Source of the DNA: Acidaminobacterium chupaoyuni
GTDB taxonomy: Bacteria > Bacillota > Clostridia > Oscillospirales > Butyricicoccaceae
NCBI GenBank assembly: GCA_047936785.1
Contig: CP176394.1
DNA: 64,000 bases
Strand: one strand, 5' to 3'
The translations under genes and the position numbers were made by a program. Within the stretch, counting starts at the first letter, position 1; each line of letters starts with the position of its first letter. Positions 7,424 to 16,454 of the stretch are shown here, piece by piece. The notes under the pieces are model-generated. The model had not been told where the DNA came from. It saw nothing but the letters and a program-made list of their open reading frames with translations, and ran no database searches.

Positions 7424-9970
7424 CTATTCTGCCCCGGGCTGCATCATTCCGGCCGGGATATCCCGCTCCACCTGGATCTTCCCCGTTCGGATCATGTTGA
7501 CGAAGGTTTTGACGATCACGGGGTCGAATTGCGAGCCGCTGTTTTTTTCCAGTTCTCCGATGGCATATTCCACCGACAGCGATTTTTTATACGGCCTGAA
7601 AGAAATAATGGCATCGAAAACATCGCATACAGAAAGGATTCTGGCTTCGATGGGGATGTTTTCGCCCCGCAGGCCGCGGGGATATCCCGTTCCATCCATT
7701 CTTTCGTGGTGCCCCACGATGCCGGGGATCGCGTGGTTGGCCGAAGGAAGATGCTTGACGATGGCGATGGACATTTCCACATGGCGCTTCATGGTGTCGA
7801 ATTCCTCATCCGATAATTTGCCGCTTTTGGAAAGGATGGATTCCGGCACGCCGATCTTGCCGATATCGTGCAAAAGCCCCGCCTGTCCGATCATTTTGGC
7901 ATGCTGCTCATCCATGCCGAGCTCCCGTGCCAGCGCCTGAGCATAATGCGCCACTTTTTGTGAATGCCCGAAAGTATAGTGGTCTTTCGCGTCGATGGCC
8001 GCCGTCAGCGCATAAATGGTGGAAGTCAGGGCCAGTTCTTTATCTTCTTTGTCTTCCTGTATTTCTGAAGCCGGCGTATAGATCACCGTTTGGTTTTTGC
8101 CGCGCTGTTTGGCGTTATAAAGCGCGAAATTCGCGCGCTTGATCAGCTGATCTTTATCGGATGCATTCAGCGGATAAGTACAGATGCCGATGCTGACGGT
8201 CAAAAAACGATTGGTGGAATTTTCATAGCCCAAAAATTCCTTTTCCACCTGCTTGCGCACCCGCTCGGCAATGGTGAACGCATGGTTCGTATCCAGCCCC
8301 GGCAGCACCATCATAAATTGTTCGCCGCTGAAGCGGATGGCTTCGCCCTGATAATCCACCCGTTCTCTCAGAATGGCCGCCACCTTTTTCAAGGCGCTGT
8401 CGCCTTCGCTGTAGCCATACATATCGTTATAAAGCTTGAACATATCCAGATCAAGGGCCAGAATGCTCAGCGGCTTTTCGCCCAATGTGGGCAAAGTGTC
8501 ATCCAGCATCTGGAAAAGATAGCGGTGGTTGCGCAGCCCTGTCAGATCGTCGGTAACGGCCTCTTCCTGCGCTTTGGTGTAAAGCTGGGCGTTTTCGATG
8601 GCGATGGCCGTGGAGGCCCCGAAAGAGGTCAGCAGTTCCAGATCATCCAGGGTATACGCCATATGATTGTTTTTGCCCGTCAAAAGCAAAATGCCGATCA
8701 GCATTCCTCTGCACCGAACAGGCGCAATAAGTTCCACTTCCAGATCTTTCAGCGCGCGCCGCTCGCTGTCCCACATGCTTTTGAACGCCGCGCTGAATTC
8801 CAGCTGCTCCTTTGTGATGCAGTGACCATCCTGCGTTAAAGAACGGATCAGCGGGCTGTCGGCGGCGATATGCAGATCCATATGGTTCAAGGTGGTGACC
8901 GGAGTATAGGTGGAATAACCGCCGTCATTATCTTTCAGCATCAGCGCCGCCCGCTGGGCGCCCATGGCGGCTTCCAGCAATTCCACCACCTGGCAGCCGA
9001 TGCGGCTCAGATCCAGATTGTTCGAAACATTCAGCGTAAAATTATTCAGCGCCGTTCGTTTGTTATATTCAGAACGGTAAAACAAGCGGTTGGAAAGTTT
9101 TCGCGCCAGCGCAAAGAGCGGCTGGAATGTGATGGCGATGGCCAGCGCCGCAGCGATGACGAAATATTGGCCCAGTTCTTTGGAAAGCGAGCTGAAAAAC
9201 GGCTGCGCGCTCATCACCACGATCACATAAAGCGTTGTGAGAAGCACCGCAAAAACAGAATAAACCATGCCGGTCGTCAGCATGAATTTCATTTCGAGCA
9301 TTCTGTTTTTATAGATGGCCACGATGAACAAGATGCAAAGCAGCCAGGCCGCCAGAAGGTCGATGGGATATTTGCCCAGCGCGGGAACCAGATTGGCCAT
9401 CAGCCCCAAAAAGGTGATGACGATGCCCACCATAATGGGACGCAAACGGTTATATGCCGCTTTTTTTCTTCTGAGGCATGTCCTGCTTTTATCGAAAAGC
9501 AGCAAAACGCTTGCAAACATCAGAACATAAGCCGCAACGGCCATGGGCCCCAAGGTATAACGGAATTCCACATTCTGAAAAATGCCCGTTTCATTGCTTC
9601 TTGTGATCAATTCCGCCTTGCTGACCACCAGCCCCATAAAATTGAAAGCAAGCCCCAGGCCCGTCATCGATCCCATCAGAAGGATTCCCGATAAACGAAC
9701 GGTATCGGTGAAAACGCTGAGGAAAACATACATGCAAAACGGCGCGACGAATGTGCCGGCCAGCATCACTTTGTTCCAGAACAGCACACTGGGGTAACAG
9801 TTCAGCTTCATCAAAAGGGAACCGCCCACCCAAAGCAGCAGTGACAGCAGCAGCGGCTGGAACGCCTTGATGGCTTTATCTTTTTTCGAAATGGCAAAAA
9901 AGATCAGCAACAGCATATAGCTGCAAAAAGCGCCGATGGGAATTCCCCAAAAAAACAACCGATAGAGCAT
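7424..9970 (-). CDS. Membrane GAF-GGDEF-HD-GYP protein (c-di-GMP turnover)
   Basis: An 848-residue protein. About residues 1-240 are strongly hydrophobic with seven or eight membrane segments (7TM-type sensor). A GAF domain follows (about 310-470), then a GGDEF domain (about 480-640), then HD-GYP (about 660-830). The HD-GYP part is intact: LLHDIGKIGVPE, HHERMDGTGYPRGLRGE and SVCDVFDA, the signature of a c-di-GMP phosphodiesterase. The GGDEF signature is SGEQF, missing the first glycine and the second acidic residue, so cyclase activity is doubtful. GGGGGG lies before the ATG. It is the last gene of the degV operon, 33 bases after the GH3-like gene, and is probably the sensor or output of that unit. 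Confidence 0.92.
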   Translation of the reverse strand: MLYRLFFWGIPIGAFCSYMLLLIFFAISKKDKAIKAFQPLLLSLLLWVGGSLLMKLNCYPSVLFWNKVMLAGTFVAPFCMYVFLSVFTDTVRLSGILLMGSMTGLGLAFNFMGLVVSKAELITRSNETGIFQNVEFRYTLGPMAVAAYVLMFASVLLLFDKSRTCLRRKKAAYNRLRPIMVGIVITFLGLMANLVPALGKYPIDLLAAWLLCILFIVAIYKNRMLEMKFMLTTGMVYSVFAVLLTTLYVIVVMSAQPFFSSLSKELGQYFVIAAALAIAITFQPLFALARKLSNRLFYRSEYNKRTALNNFTLNVSNNLDLSRIGCQVVELLEAAMGAQRAALMLKDNDGGYSTYTPVTTLNHMDLHIAADSPLIRSLTQDGHCITKEQLEFSAAFKSMWDSERRALKDLEVELIAPVRCRGMLIGILLLTGKNNHMAYTLDDLELLTSFGASTAIAIENAQLYTKAQEEAVTDDLTGLRNHRYLFQMLDDTLPTLGEKPLSILALDLDMFKLYNDMYGYSEGDSALKKVAAILRERVDYQGEAIRFSGEQFMMVLPGLDTNHAFTIAERVRKQVEKEFLGYENSTNRFLTVSIGICTYPLNASDKDQLIKRANFALYNAKQRGKNQTVIYTPASEIQEDKEDKELALTSTIYALTAAIDAKDHYTFGHSQKVAHYAQALARELGMDEQHAKMIGQAGLLHDIGKIGVPESILSKSGKLSDEEFDTMKRHVEMSIAIVKHLPSANHAIPGIVGHHERMDGTGYPRGLRGENIPIEARILSVCDVFDAIISFRPYKKSLSVEYAIGELEKNSGSQFDPVIVKTFVNMIRTGKIQVERDIPAGMMQPGAE

Positions 9971-10003
9971 ATCCTGTCACCCCCCTTTTTGCATTTCTAT
10001 TTT

Positions 10004-11617
10004 TTATTCCCGCAGCATGCGGTTGATCTCGGCCACATCATAATGGGATGGATTCATTTTGCGGATCTTTTTGCCGCTTTCGGCTTCATACCGCTCAATG
10101 GTGCCCGTGGGCAGCATGGTAATCACCAGCGGGTCGATGCCCAGCATTTTTTTCAGATCCTGATAATCGCTGTCCACATAGCGGAAATAGATGCTCAGAT
10201 GTTCTTGAATGATCTCTTTGGCCACCGCGCCGCGCGCAACGGCCGTTTCACTCATTTCCACATATAAATTCATGTAAGCGCGGTCTTCATAATCGAATTC
10301 TTTGACGGCGAACCAGTTGTGAATCTGCAGGTTCGAAATGCGGATGGTTTCGGCAATGGTGTTTTCGGTGATGCGGGTAAAGCCCGCAATATCGATCACC
10401 GTGGGGATGCGGTCTACATAGGCAAACTGCGGATATCCGATGCCATCCGCGGCATTTTTCAGGCGCACACAGCGAAAAACATCGCCCACGCGATAACGCA
10501 CAAAAGCCCCGCCTTTAAAACTGGAAATGACGATCTCATAATTTTCACCCGCCACCAGTTCATTCATCAGATAGGTGTGCGGCTGATAAGAGGGATCTTC
10601 CAGGCTGCGAAGCATTTCCTGTTCGGGAATAAACTCATAAAAACAAATATCCGGGAACAGCACCATCCCGTCGCGGCTCCAAGTTTCCGTTCCGATGCAG
10701 GTGGGTTCCGTTCCGCCGAAAATTTCCATGGGGCGAACCCCCCAGTATTTTTCGATTTTCTTTTTGAAACAGCTGCTGTCTGTGCCGCCGCACATCAGGC
10801 CCTTGGGCGACCAGATATCTTTGGGCTGAAGCTCTACGCCTTCTTCTTTGCAGCGATGCATGGCCCGAATGATCTTCCAATTCATTTTCGGCGAATTCTT
10901 CATCAGCATCTTCAGCTTTCCGCCGCCGGTTCCGCCGCCGCCCTTCATCGTTTCGCCAAACATCTCGCTGATGCGCGCGATGACGCTGCTCATGCCGAAA
11001 AAGATATCGATGCCGTGCTGCATGCCCTGTTTCAGGCCTTCTTTATTGCGCTGCCCAAAGCTCATTTGAACCGCGTTGCTCACCGGCGGCATAAAATCCA
11101 CCGTCAGCTGGCCTTGGAGCGCATAAGGAATAATGCCCGTAAAATAAGGCAGCGGCGCCATGCCGAACAAAAACTTGTCGCCTTTTCTCAAGCGGAAGCT
11201 GCCCCTTCTGTCGCTGGTGGCCAGCAGCATGCAGGATAAAATGGTTCCGCGATGGTTTTCCACCATACTTTGGGTGTAAGGCGCCAGTTTGATGGGGTTG
11301 CGGCCGCCTTCCCAGGTGGTCTCGATCCAGATCACGCTTTTTGCGGGCAGCGCCGATTCATCGCGCTTCAATAAAACATCCGCATAATCTTCATAACGCG
11401 TCAGCGGCACTTTGCGCCGGTATTCTTCCACCGAGCGAGGCTCCTCGCCGCCAAAAAAGCGCTGGCCCAAACGGCAGCCCGCATAAAGATGGATCTGCTC
11501 CATCATCAGGCGGTTCTGTATCTCCATATATTCTTCCATGGAAAGGTCTAAGAAACCGCAGTATTCCTGCCAGATCTCTTTATACATTTTCCGTTGTAAT
11601 TTTTCATCCAGCGTCAC
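10004..11617 (-). CDS. GH3-family acyl-adenylating (acyl acid amido synthetase-like) enzyme
   Basis: A 537-residue protein matching the GH3 family, named from plant auxin-conjugating enzymes of the ANL adenylate-forming superfamily that join a carboxylic acid to an amino acid. Supporting segments are IWIETTWEGGRNPIKLAPYT near residue 95, a glycine-rich stretch near 230, IFGGTEPTCIGTE (the acid-binding/adenylation region) and VRYRVGDVFRCV. The start is GTG with GGTGGG upstream. It lies 15 bases after the ICMT-like methyltransferase and 33 before the HD-GYP gene. Bacterial GH3 proteins are poorly characterised; both the acid and the acceptor are unknown here. DegV, a fatty-acid binder, in the same operon hints at a fatty or other acyl acid (inference). 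Confidence 0.85.
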   Translation of the reverse strand: MTLDEKLQRKMYKEIWQEYCGFLDLSMEEYMEIQNRLMMEQIHLYAGCRLGQRFFGGEEPRSVEEYRRKVPLTRYEDYADVLLKRDESALPAKSVIWIETTWEGGRNPIKLAPYTQSMVENHRGTILSCMLLATSDRRGSFRLRKGDKFLFGMAPLPYFTGIIPYALQGQLTVDFMPPVSNAVQMSFGQRNKEGLKQGMQHGIDIFFGMSSVIARISEMFGETMKGGGGTGGGKLKMLMKNSPKMNWKIIRAMHRCKEEGVELQPKDIWSPKGLMCGGTDSSCFKKKIEKYWGVRPMEIFGGTEPTCIGTETWSRDGMVLFPDICFYEFIPEQEMLRSLEDPSYQPHTYLMNELVAGENYEIVISSFKGGAFVRYRVGDVFRCVRLKNAADGIGYPQFAYVDRIPTVIDIAGFTRITENTIAETIRISNLQIHNWFAVKEFDYEDRAYMNLYVEMSETAVARGAVAKEIIQEHLSIYFRYVDSDYQDLKKMLGIDPLVITMLPTGTIERYEAESGKKIRKMNPSHYDVAEINRMLRE

Positions 11618-11632
11618 GGTATCCCACCTGTC

Positions 11633-12178
11633 TTATCCTAAAGTTTTAAGGCATCTGTGAAAAGAAGCAGCCGTAGGAATTAAAAACGGAGTCGTTTGCT
11701 GATATTGCCCATAGCCCTCCAGCGTTTTGGGGAACAGCCAGCGATCCTGCACCCATACATGCAAAACATCCATCGCCGTCCACAAAAACATCGCCACAAG
11801 CATGGTGACCCGCCCGCAGGCAAGCCAGAGAAAGAAATACATCAGTGCGAAAAACAATACCCCCGGATGACGGCATAAGGCATACAGCCCCACATCCACC
11901 ACCTGGTTCGTTTCTGCCTTCACATAAGTTTTTGAAAACGGCAGCGCGAAAAACAAAGCGCCCGTCATCATCAAAAAGGCGGCGCCGCCCGGCAGCAGCC
12001 ATCCCCATTGTTTCAGCATGAAACCGTTTTGGAATAAAACGCCCATGGTGCAGACAAAAATGCCGCCATAGCCCAAGGCGAAAAACAGCCCTGTTTTTCC
12101 GCCGCTTCGGCGCATTTTCAGCAAATCGAAAACATATAGCGGCAAAAATGCCGCGCATCCGCCGATCACCCAGATCAT
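11633..12178 (-). CDS. ICMT/PEMT-like membrane methyltransferase
   Basis: A 181-residue integral membrane protein with about five hydrophobic helices. GLYALCRHPGVLFF (near residues 110-123) carries the RHP signature of isoprenylcysteine carboxyl methyltransferases and phospholipid methyltransferases, which use SAM on lipidic carboxylates or amines at the membrane. Its ATG overlaps the degV stop by four bases, so the two are translationally coupled. The GH3-like gene follows after 15 bases. Substrate unknown; methylation of a lipid-like acid handled by its neighbours is an inference. Confidence 0.75.
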   Translation of the reverse strand: MIWVIGGCAAFLPLYVFDLLKMRRSGGKTGLFFALGYGGIFVCTMGVLFQNGFMLKQWGWLLPGGAAFLMMTGALFFALPFSKTYVKAETNQVVDVGLYALCRHPGVLFFALMYFFLWLACGRVTMLVAMFLWTAMDVLHVWVQDRWLFPKTLEGYGQYQQTTPFLIPTAASFHRCLKTLG

Positions 12179-13041
12179 TTCTTCGCCATAAAACCGATGC
12201 CCGTGTTTTTAGGGCCGGTGTTGGTGGTGATGGTGGGGCCGGAATAAAAAATGCCCACGGGCGGTTTCCCCGCGATCAATTCGGCCTGCTGGGCAAGTTC
12301 CTGCGCCATTTCGGGCATTGTGCCCTGCAAGATCACATAATCGGTGTCTTCCATCTTGCGGTTACGGAACATTTCGCTCACCGCTTTCACCACGGCGTGG
12401 TTGCCGCGCACTTTGCGCACCATTTCAAAACTGCCGTTGATGTTCTGGATCAGCGGGCGCATCCCCAAAGTATCCCCGATGATCGACGCGGCGTGGCTGA
12501 TGCGGCCGGATTTTGAAATATATTCCAAAGAGAACACCGTGAAATAAGTTTCCAGATGCTCGATCCAATCGGTTGCGGCGAAAAGGATCTCTTCCAGTGA
12601 AGCGCCTTCGCGCTGTTTCTGCGCGGCGCGAATGGCGGCGTAGCCATAAGAAATCGAATAATTTTTCGAATCGATCACATAAATATCGAAAGCGCGGCTG
12701 CCGTCGCATTCCTCATAAAAATCGCGGCGCGCCCGAATGGCATTTTGATAAATCGAAGACCCTACCGAAGTCATGGTAATGCAGATCACCGCTTCTTTTC
12801 CGCTTTGATAAGCATTTTCAAAGCGTTTTTGAAATTCATAAGAAGTGATTTGCGAAGTTTGGGGCAAGGAAGAAGCATGCGCCAGAATATCATAATATTC
12901 CACCGGGGTAAACGAAACGCTTTCTTCATATTCCACGCCGTCAACCACCACATGGATCGGCACGATCTCTATGCCAAGCTCCTGCGCCATCTCTTTCGGG
13001 ATGTCACAGTTGGAATCGGTAATGATCTGAATATCTGTCAT
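12175..13041 (-). CDS. DegV family fatty-acid-binding protein
   Basis: A 288-residue protein of the DegV/FakB type. TDSNCDIP at the N-terminus, TMTSVGSSIYQNA and GPTITTNTGPKNTGIGF mark the two-lobed fold that holds one fatty acid. FakB members hand fatty acids to the kinase FakA; no fakA is in this window. The ATG at 13041 is preferred over a longer start at 13083 because a G-rich site precedes it and because the longer start lies inside the promoter. First gene of a four-gene operon with ICMT-like, GH3-like and HD-GYP proteins. Confidence 0.9.
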   Translation of the reverse strand: MTDIQIITDSNCDIPKEMAQELGIEIVPIHVVVDGVEYEESVSFTPVEYYDILAHASSLPQTSQITSYEFQKRFENAYQSGKEAVICITMTSVGSSIYQNAIRARRDFYEECDGSRAFDIYVIDSKNYSISYGYAAIRAAQKQREGASLEEILFAATDWIEHLETYFTVFSLEYISKSGRISHAASIIGDTLGMRPLIQNINGSFEMVRKVRGNHAVVKAVSEMFRNRKMEDTDYVILQGTMPEMAQELAQQAELIAGKPPVGIFYSGPTITTNTGPKNTGIGFMAKK

Positions 13042-13082
13042 TCTTCTGCCCCCATTTTCTTCATAATTCAACGAATGATTCA

Positions 13083-13111
13083 AGTATATCCGTCTGTTGA
13101 AGTTGTGTCAA
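13083..13111 (-). promoter_or_regulatory. Near-consensus sigma-A promoter of the degV operon
   Basis: On the minus strand TTGACA (13106-13111) and TATACT (13083-13088) are 17 bases apart, 42 bases before the degV start codon. The remainder of the gap up to 13391 is AT-rich without a recognisable gene. Confidence 0.85.
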
Positions 13112-13391
13112 GAGCTTTGCACTTCATAGGGTTTATGGCATTTTTGCCTGATTTTCGCCTCTTTTGAATTTCCGTTTTTTGTTTTATTTTAAAAAGAGCA
13201 TTATTTTTATGGAGTTTTAGAAATGAACAAGGAATCTTTTCGCCTTTTTCTGCATTCTTTTGGAATTTTATAATGATTTTTCCGTATTTTTCCGATTCGG
13301 TTTCAAATTCACAAAAAATTGCTTGTAATGCCTGATTTTTGTGACTTATAAGCAAATCTGACAAATTTTATGCATTATTTTCTCTGTTTCC

Positions 13392-13437
13392 AAAAAGCAT
13401 TCGGGCACCTAAAAAACGGGTGCCCGAATGCTTTTTG
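13392..13437 (-). terminator. Terminator of the second M20 amidohydrolase gene
   Basis: A long stem (AAAAAGCATTCGGGCACC with its complement) with an A-rich loop and T-runs on both sides, directly after the stop at 13445. Confidence 0.9.
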
Positions 13438-13444
13438 CTTTTCT

Positions 13445-14740
13445 TTAAACTTCCAAATGTCCCCATTCTTTCAGATATTGTTCTTTGGTCATGGGCGCGT
13501 GGAAATTCCGTTTTACCGACAGCCCTTTTTCGGCGCCGTTGGCCAGCAGATCGATGGCGGAACAAAGCAGCATTTTTGTTGCCTTGATATAGGCCATATC
13601 TTTATTTTCGATCTCATAATTCTGGCTGTGAGGCACGCCGGCCGCGCCGCCGATGGTGCAGTGGACCACCGGGATCAGATGAGCCACATCGTTTGCCTCT
13701 GTGGTGTAACCCACGCCGGGAACCACTTTATCGGCCCCATAAACTTCCGCGAGGTTTTCTTCGACGATGGCTTTCATCTCGGGCGCTTCATAAGGATGCA
13801 TATAGCCGGGCAGATTATAAATATTCACCTTTGCCCCCACAGCGTCGGCGCCGGCTTTCAGCGCGCGATCGACTTTCATGCTGGCATCCAAAACGGCAGG
13901 CATATTGTTCGCGCGGCAGAAGGTTTCAATGCGCACATCCGCCGGCACAACATTCACCAGATCGCCGCCCTTGGTGATGATGGGATGCACGCGAACCATA
14001 TCTTTATCCTGGAAGGTTTCGCGCTGGGCATCAATGGCCATCAGGCCGATCTTGGCCGCGTTCAGAGCGTTGATCCCCTTATGGGGTTCCCCGCCGGCGT
14101 GAGCCTCTTTGCCGATATAGTGGATGATCTTGGCCACATAACCCATCCCCACGCCGCCGCCCGCGGCGACCTTGTCGCTGGTATCCGTATGCTGCATCAG
14201 CATCATATCGATATCATCGAAAACACCCAGTTTGATGAATTCCTGCTTGCCGCCGATGAAAGAAAGCTTGCCCTGTTCCATCAGGCCGTGGCGATATTCC
14301 AGCTCGACGCCTTCTTCGGCCGGCACAGCCATCAGCACGATATCGCCCGAAAGTTCCTGCATGATGCCGCTGTCTTTCAGCGCCATGGCGGCGCCCATCA
14401 GCGTTGCGATCTGCACATGGTGGCCGCAGGAATGCGCGGCGCCTGTAACAGGATCGGCGCAGCGGTGGCCCGGCGCCACGATGGCATCCAGTTCGCCCAT
14501 CAGCGCCAAACGGATCTTGGATTCTTTGCCCTTCAGCGGGGCGATCACGCCTGTGATGGCTACGCCATCCTGATGCTCATACCCCAGCTCATCAAAGATC
14601 TTCTTCACTTTTTCCGCTGTTTTAAATTCTTTAAAGCCCAGTTCCGGTTCATGGAAAATCGATTCACCCACAGCGATGATCTTTTCCGCGTTGCGGTCCA
14701 CCGCTTCGCAGGCGCGTTTTTTCAATTCCTGAATATCCAT
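13445..14740 (-). CDS. M20 family amidohydrolase
   Basis: A 431-residue zinc amidohydrolase of the M20D type (indole-acetyl-amino-acid hydrolase, N-acyl amino acid hydrolase and AbgA/AbgB relatives). Conserved blocks: LMGELDAI, AAHSCGHHVQIATLMGAA, VPAEEGVELEYRHGL and GKEAHAGGEPHKGINALNAA. It is only distantly alike to the AbgB-like enzyme at 1945-3333, so the two probably act on different substrates. It has its own terminator and stands alone. M20D enzymes cleave amino acid conjugates, the kind of product a GH3 enzyme makes, and a GH3-like gene lies 2 kb away; a functional link is speculative. Confidence 0.88.
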   Translation of the reverse strand: MDIQELKKRACEAVDRNAEKIIAVGESIFHEPELGFKEFKTAEKVKKIFDELGYEHQDGVAITGVIAPLKGKESKIRLALMGELDAIVAPGHRCADPVTGAAHSCGHHVQIATLMGAAMALKDSGIMQELSGDIVLMAVPAEEGVELEYRHGLMEQGKLSFIGGKQEFIKLGVFDDIDMMLMQHTDTSDKVAAGGGVGMGYVAKIIHYIGKEAHAGGEPHKGINALNAAKIGLMAIDAQRETFQDKDMVRVHPIITKGGDLVNVVPADVRIETFCRANNMPAVLDASMKVDRALKAGADAVGAKVNIYNLPGYMHPYEAPEMKAIVEENLAEVYGADKVVPGVGYTTEANDVAHLIPVVHCTIGGAAGVPHSQNYEIENKDMAYIKATKMLLCSAIDLLANGAEKGLSVKRNFHAPMTKEQYLKEWGHLEV

Positions 14741-14862
14741 TTTTACGTTCCTTCCGTTCTTTTTTGATAGTTTAGAAACTGTTCTATTTTTATAGTATCA
14801 GTTTTCGGCTTCAATTACAATTCCTGCGGCGGCGATTTTTACCGCGGTCGCGCCGATAAAAT

Positions 14863-14913
14863 AAAAAGATCCCCAGTTCTCACGCCATGGCGATCAAAAC
14901 TGCGAGATCTTTT
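14863..14913 (-). terminator. Imperfect terminator after the dioxygenase gene
   Basis: AAAAAGATC pairs with GATCTTTTTT across an interrupted stem that also pairs CCAGTT with AACTG. It lies 30 bases past the stop of the leftward YgiD-like gene. Confidence 0.55.
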
Positions 14914-14943
14914 TTCACGATTTAACGGTTTTTACAAAGCTGT

Positions 14944-15726
14944 TTATTCTGCCGTTTCAAACAGATAAGAGGTCATCGACATCGAACCCAGCTCACGATA
15001 TTCGTTCCACACCGTCACTTTATCTTGTGCCGAAGCGGCGCCAAGCGCCGTGAGAAGCGGATAATAATGTTCCGTGGTGGGAACCGCGTTCCGGGCATCC
15101 GGCAGCGCCTGAAAATGAACGGCGGTCTGAAAATCGCCCGCGACGATGGCATCGCGTATGGATGCGTCGAACCGATTCGCCCATTCATAGCCATGATCCA
15201 TCTTCCAGCTCACCCGCCCCAGGTGGTGCACCACATTGCCGCTGGCAAAAATCATCGCGCCTTCTTCCCGCAGGGCCGAAAGCTTTTTGCCCAGTTCAAA
15301 CTGCGCGGTTTCATCCGCGGAAAGATCCGTGCTCACCATGACCACCGGGATATCCGCTTGGGGATACAGATTGGAAAGCACCGACCACACGCCATGGTCG
15401 ATCCCCCAATCGTTGTTCACTGCGGCGCGGCCTTCGCAAACCGCCAGCACGCGATCTGCATATTCTTCCGAGCCCGCCGGTTCGTAATGCACCCGATAAA
15501 GTTCCTCGGGAAAGCCATACATATCATTGATCTGGGGGTTGTGATCGCTGCGGCGCACAAAAAGGCCTTTTGTCGCCCAATGTGCCGACACCGCGATGAT
15601 GACCTTTGGTCTGCCGATGACAAGGCCCATCTTCTGCCACCCTGTTCTGGCGCGATTGTTCCCGATGGCGTTCATAGGCGAACCGTGACCGGCAAAAACC
15701 ACCGGCATTCTTTTAATCCCATCCAT
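14944..15726 (-). CDS. ygiD: YgiD-type extradiol aromatic ring-opening dioxygenase (LigB family)
   Basis: A 260-residue metal-dependent protein of the LigB superfamily resembling E. coli YgiD, a 4,5-DOPA extradiol dioxygenase. Conserved histidine blocks are FAGHGSPMNAI (residues about 11-21), VSAHWATKG, WGIDHGVWSVL and ASGNVVHHLG. AGGG precedes the ATG. In a probable strict anaerobe an oxygen-using role is odd; the family may do something else or work under microoxic conditions (inference). Stands alone behind a good promoter. Confidence 0.88.
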   Translation of the reverse strand: MDGIKRMPVVFAGHGSPMNAIGNNRARTGWQKMGLVIGRPKVIIAVSAHWATKGLFVRRSDHNPQINDMYGFPEELYRVHYEPAGSEEYADRVLAVCEGRAAVNNDWGIDHGVWSVLSNLYPQADIPVVMVSTDLSADETAQFELGKKLSALREEGAMIFASGNVVHHLGRVSWKMDHGYEWANRFDASIRDAIVAGDFQTAVHFQALPDARNAVPTTEHYYPLLTALGAASAQDKVTVWNEYRELGSMSMTSYLFETAE

Positions 15727-15761
15727 ATCCGACCCTCCGTTTAAATCATTTTGATGCTCTG

Positions 15762-15790
15762 ATTATAAACCCCGCGCCGGGATATTGCAA
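15762..15790 (-). promoter_or_regulatory. Sigma-A promoter of the YgiD-like gene
   Basis: TTGCAA (15785-15790) and TATAAT (15762-15767) on the minus strand, 17 bases apart, 36 bases before the start codon. Confidence 0.75.
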
Positions 15791-15825
15791 AATTTAAAAA
15801 CAGAAAATCGGTTTTGCTCCTCTGC

Positions 15826-16305
15826 TCAGCGATAAACGATTCCCCACGGGTTTTCTGTGGAAAGATCGGGCTTTTTGTCGTTGTTCCATGCGCAATATGC
15901 TTCAGAATAACGGCCGCTGAAAAACATAGGCAGATATTCTTTGAAATTGGGCGCAAGCTTCCGGTTTTCAAGTTCCCCTGTCTTCAGCCAAAAAACTTTG
16001 CCTTCTTCCGTTTCCGAAAGCATCTCGCCGGAATAATCGGTGGTTTTATAAAAGTATGTAAAATATTTATCTTCCGTCCGGTCATTGAACCAATAGATGA
16101 AGCCGCAAGGTTCCAGGTTTGCAATATCCAGGCCGGTTTCTTCTTTGATCTCGCGAATGGCGCTGTCATAAATACTCTCGCCATTTTCGGCATGACCGCC
16201 AGGAAAAGAAATGCCGCACCAGCTTTTGATTCGATCCTGCACGATCACCTCGCCCGTATCGGGGTTTTGTATCATCACCATATTGGTGATTTCAAGCTTT
16301 GGCAT
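15826..16305 (-). CDS. NUDIX hydrolase
   Basis: A 159-residue protein with a complete NUDIX box: GGHAENGESIYDSAIREIKE followed by ETGL (about residues 35-58), giving the G-x5-E-x7-RE-x2-EE-x-G pattern that binds magnesium and hydrolyses nucleoside diphosphate derivatives. Resembles MutT-type 8-oxo-dGTPases of Firmicutes, but the substrate cannot be set by sequence alone. AAGGTG precedes the ATG. The 149-base gap towards the aldo/keto reductase stop shows no clear terminator. Confidence 0.88.
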   Translation of the reverse strand: MPKLEITNMVMIQNPDTGEVIVQDRIKSWCGISFPGGHAENGESIYDSAIREIKEETGLDIANLEPCGFIYWFNDRTEDKYFTYFYKTTDYSGEMLSETEEGKVFWLKTGELENRKLAPNFKEYLPMFFSGRYSEAYCAWNNDKKPDLSTENPWGIVYR

Positions 16306-16454
16306 CGATCCGCACCTTCTCTCAAATATTATGATTGATTATATCACATTGATCTTTATTGGAAAAGAAACGGGCAGACCAAACGGTAAAAAAGGTAAAA
16401 GGTTCTCCCTGTGCAGAAGCCTTGCTCCTTTGGGAAATTTTTATCGTTCCGCCT

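Noticed and set aside
15741..15971. Small gene between YgiD-like and NUDIX genes
   Set aside because: The frame overlaps the NUDIX gene and the YgiD promoter and has no recognisable protein features.
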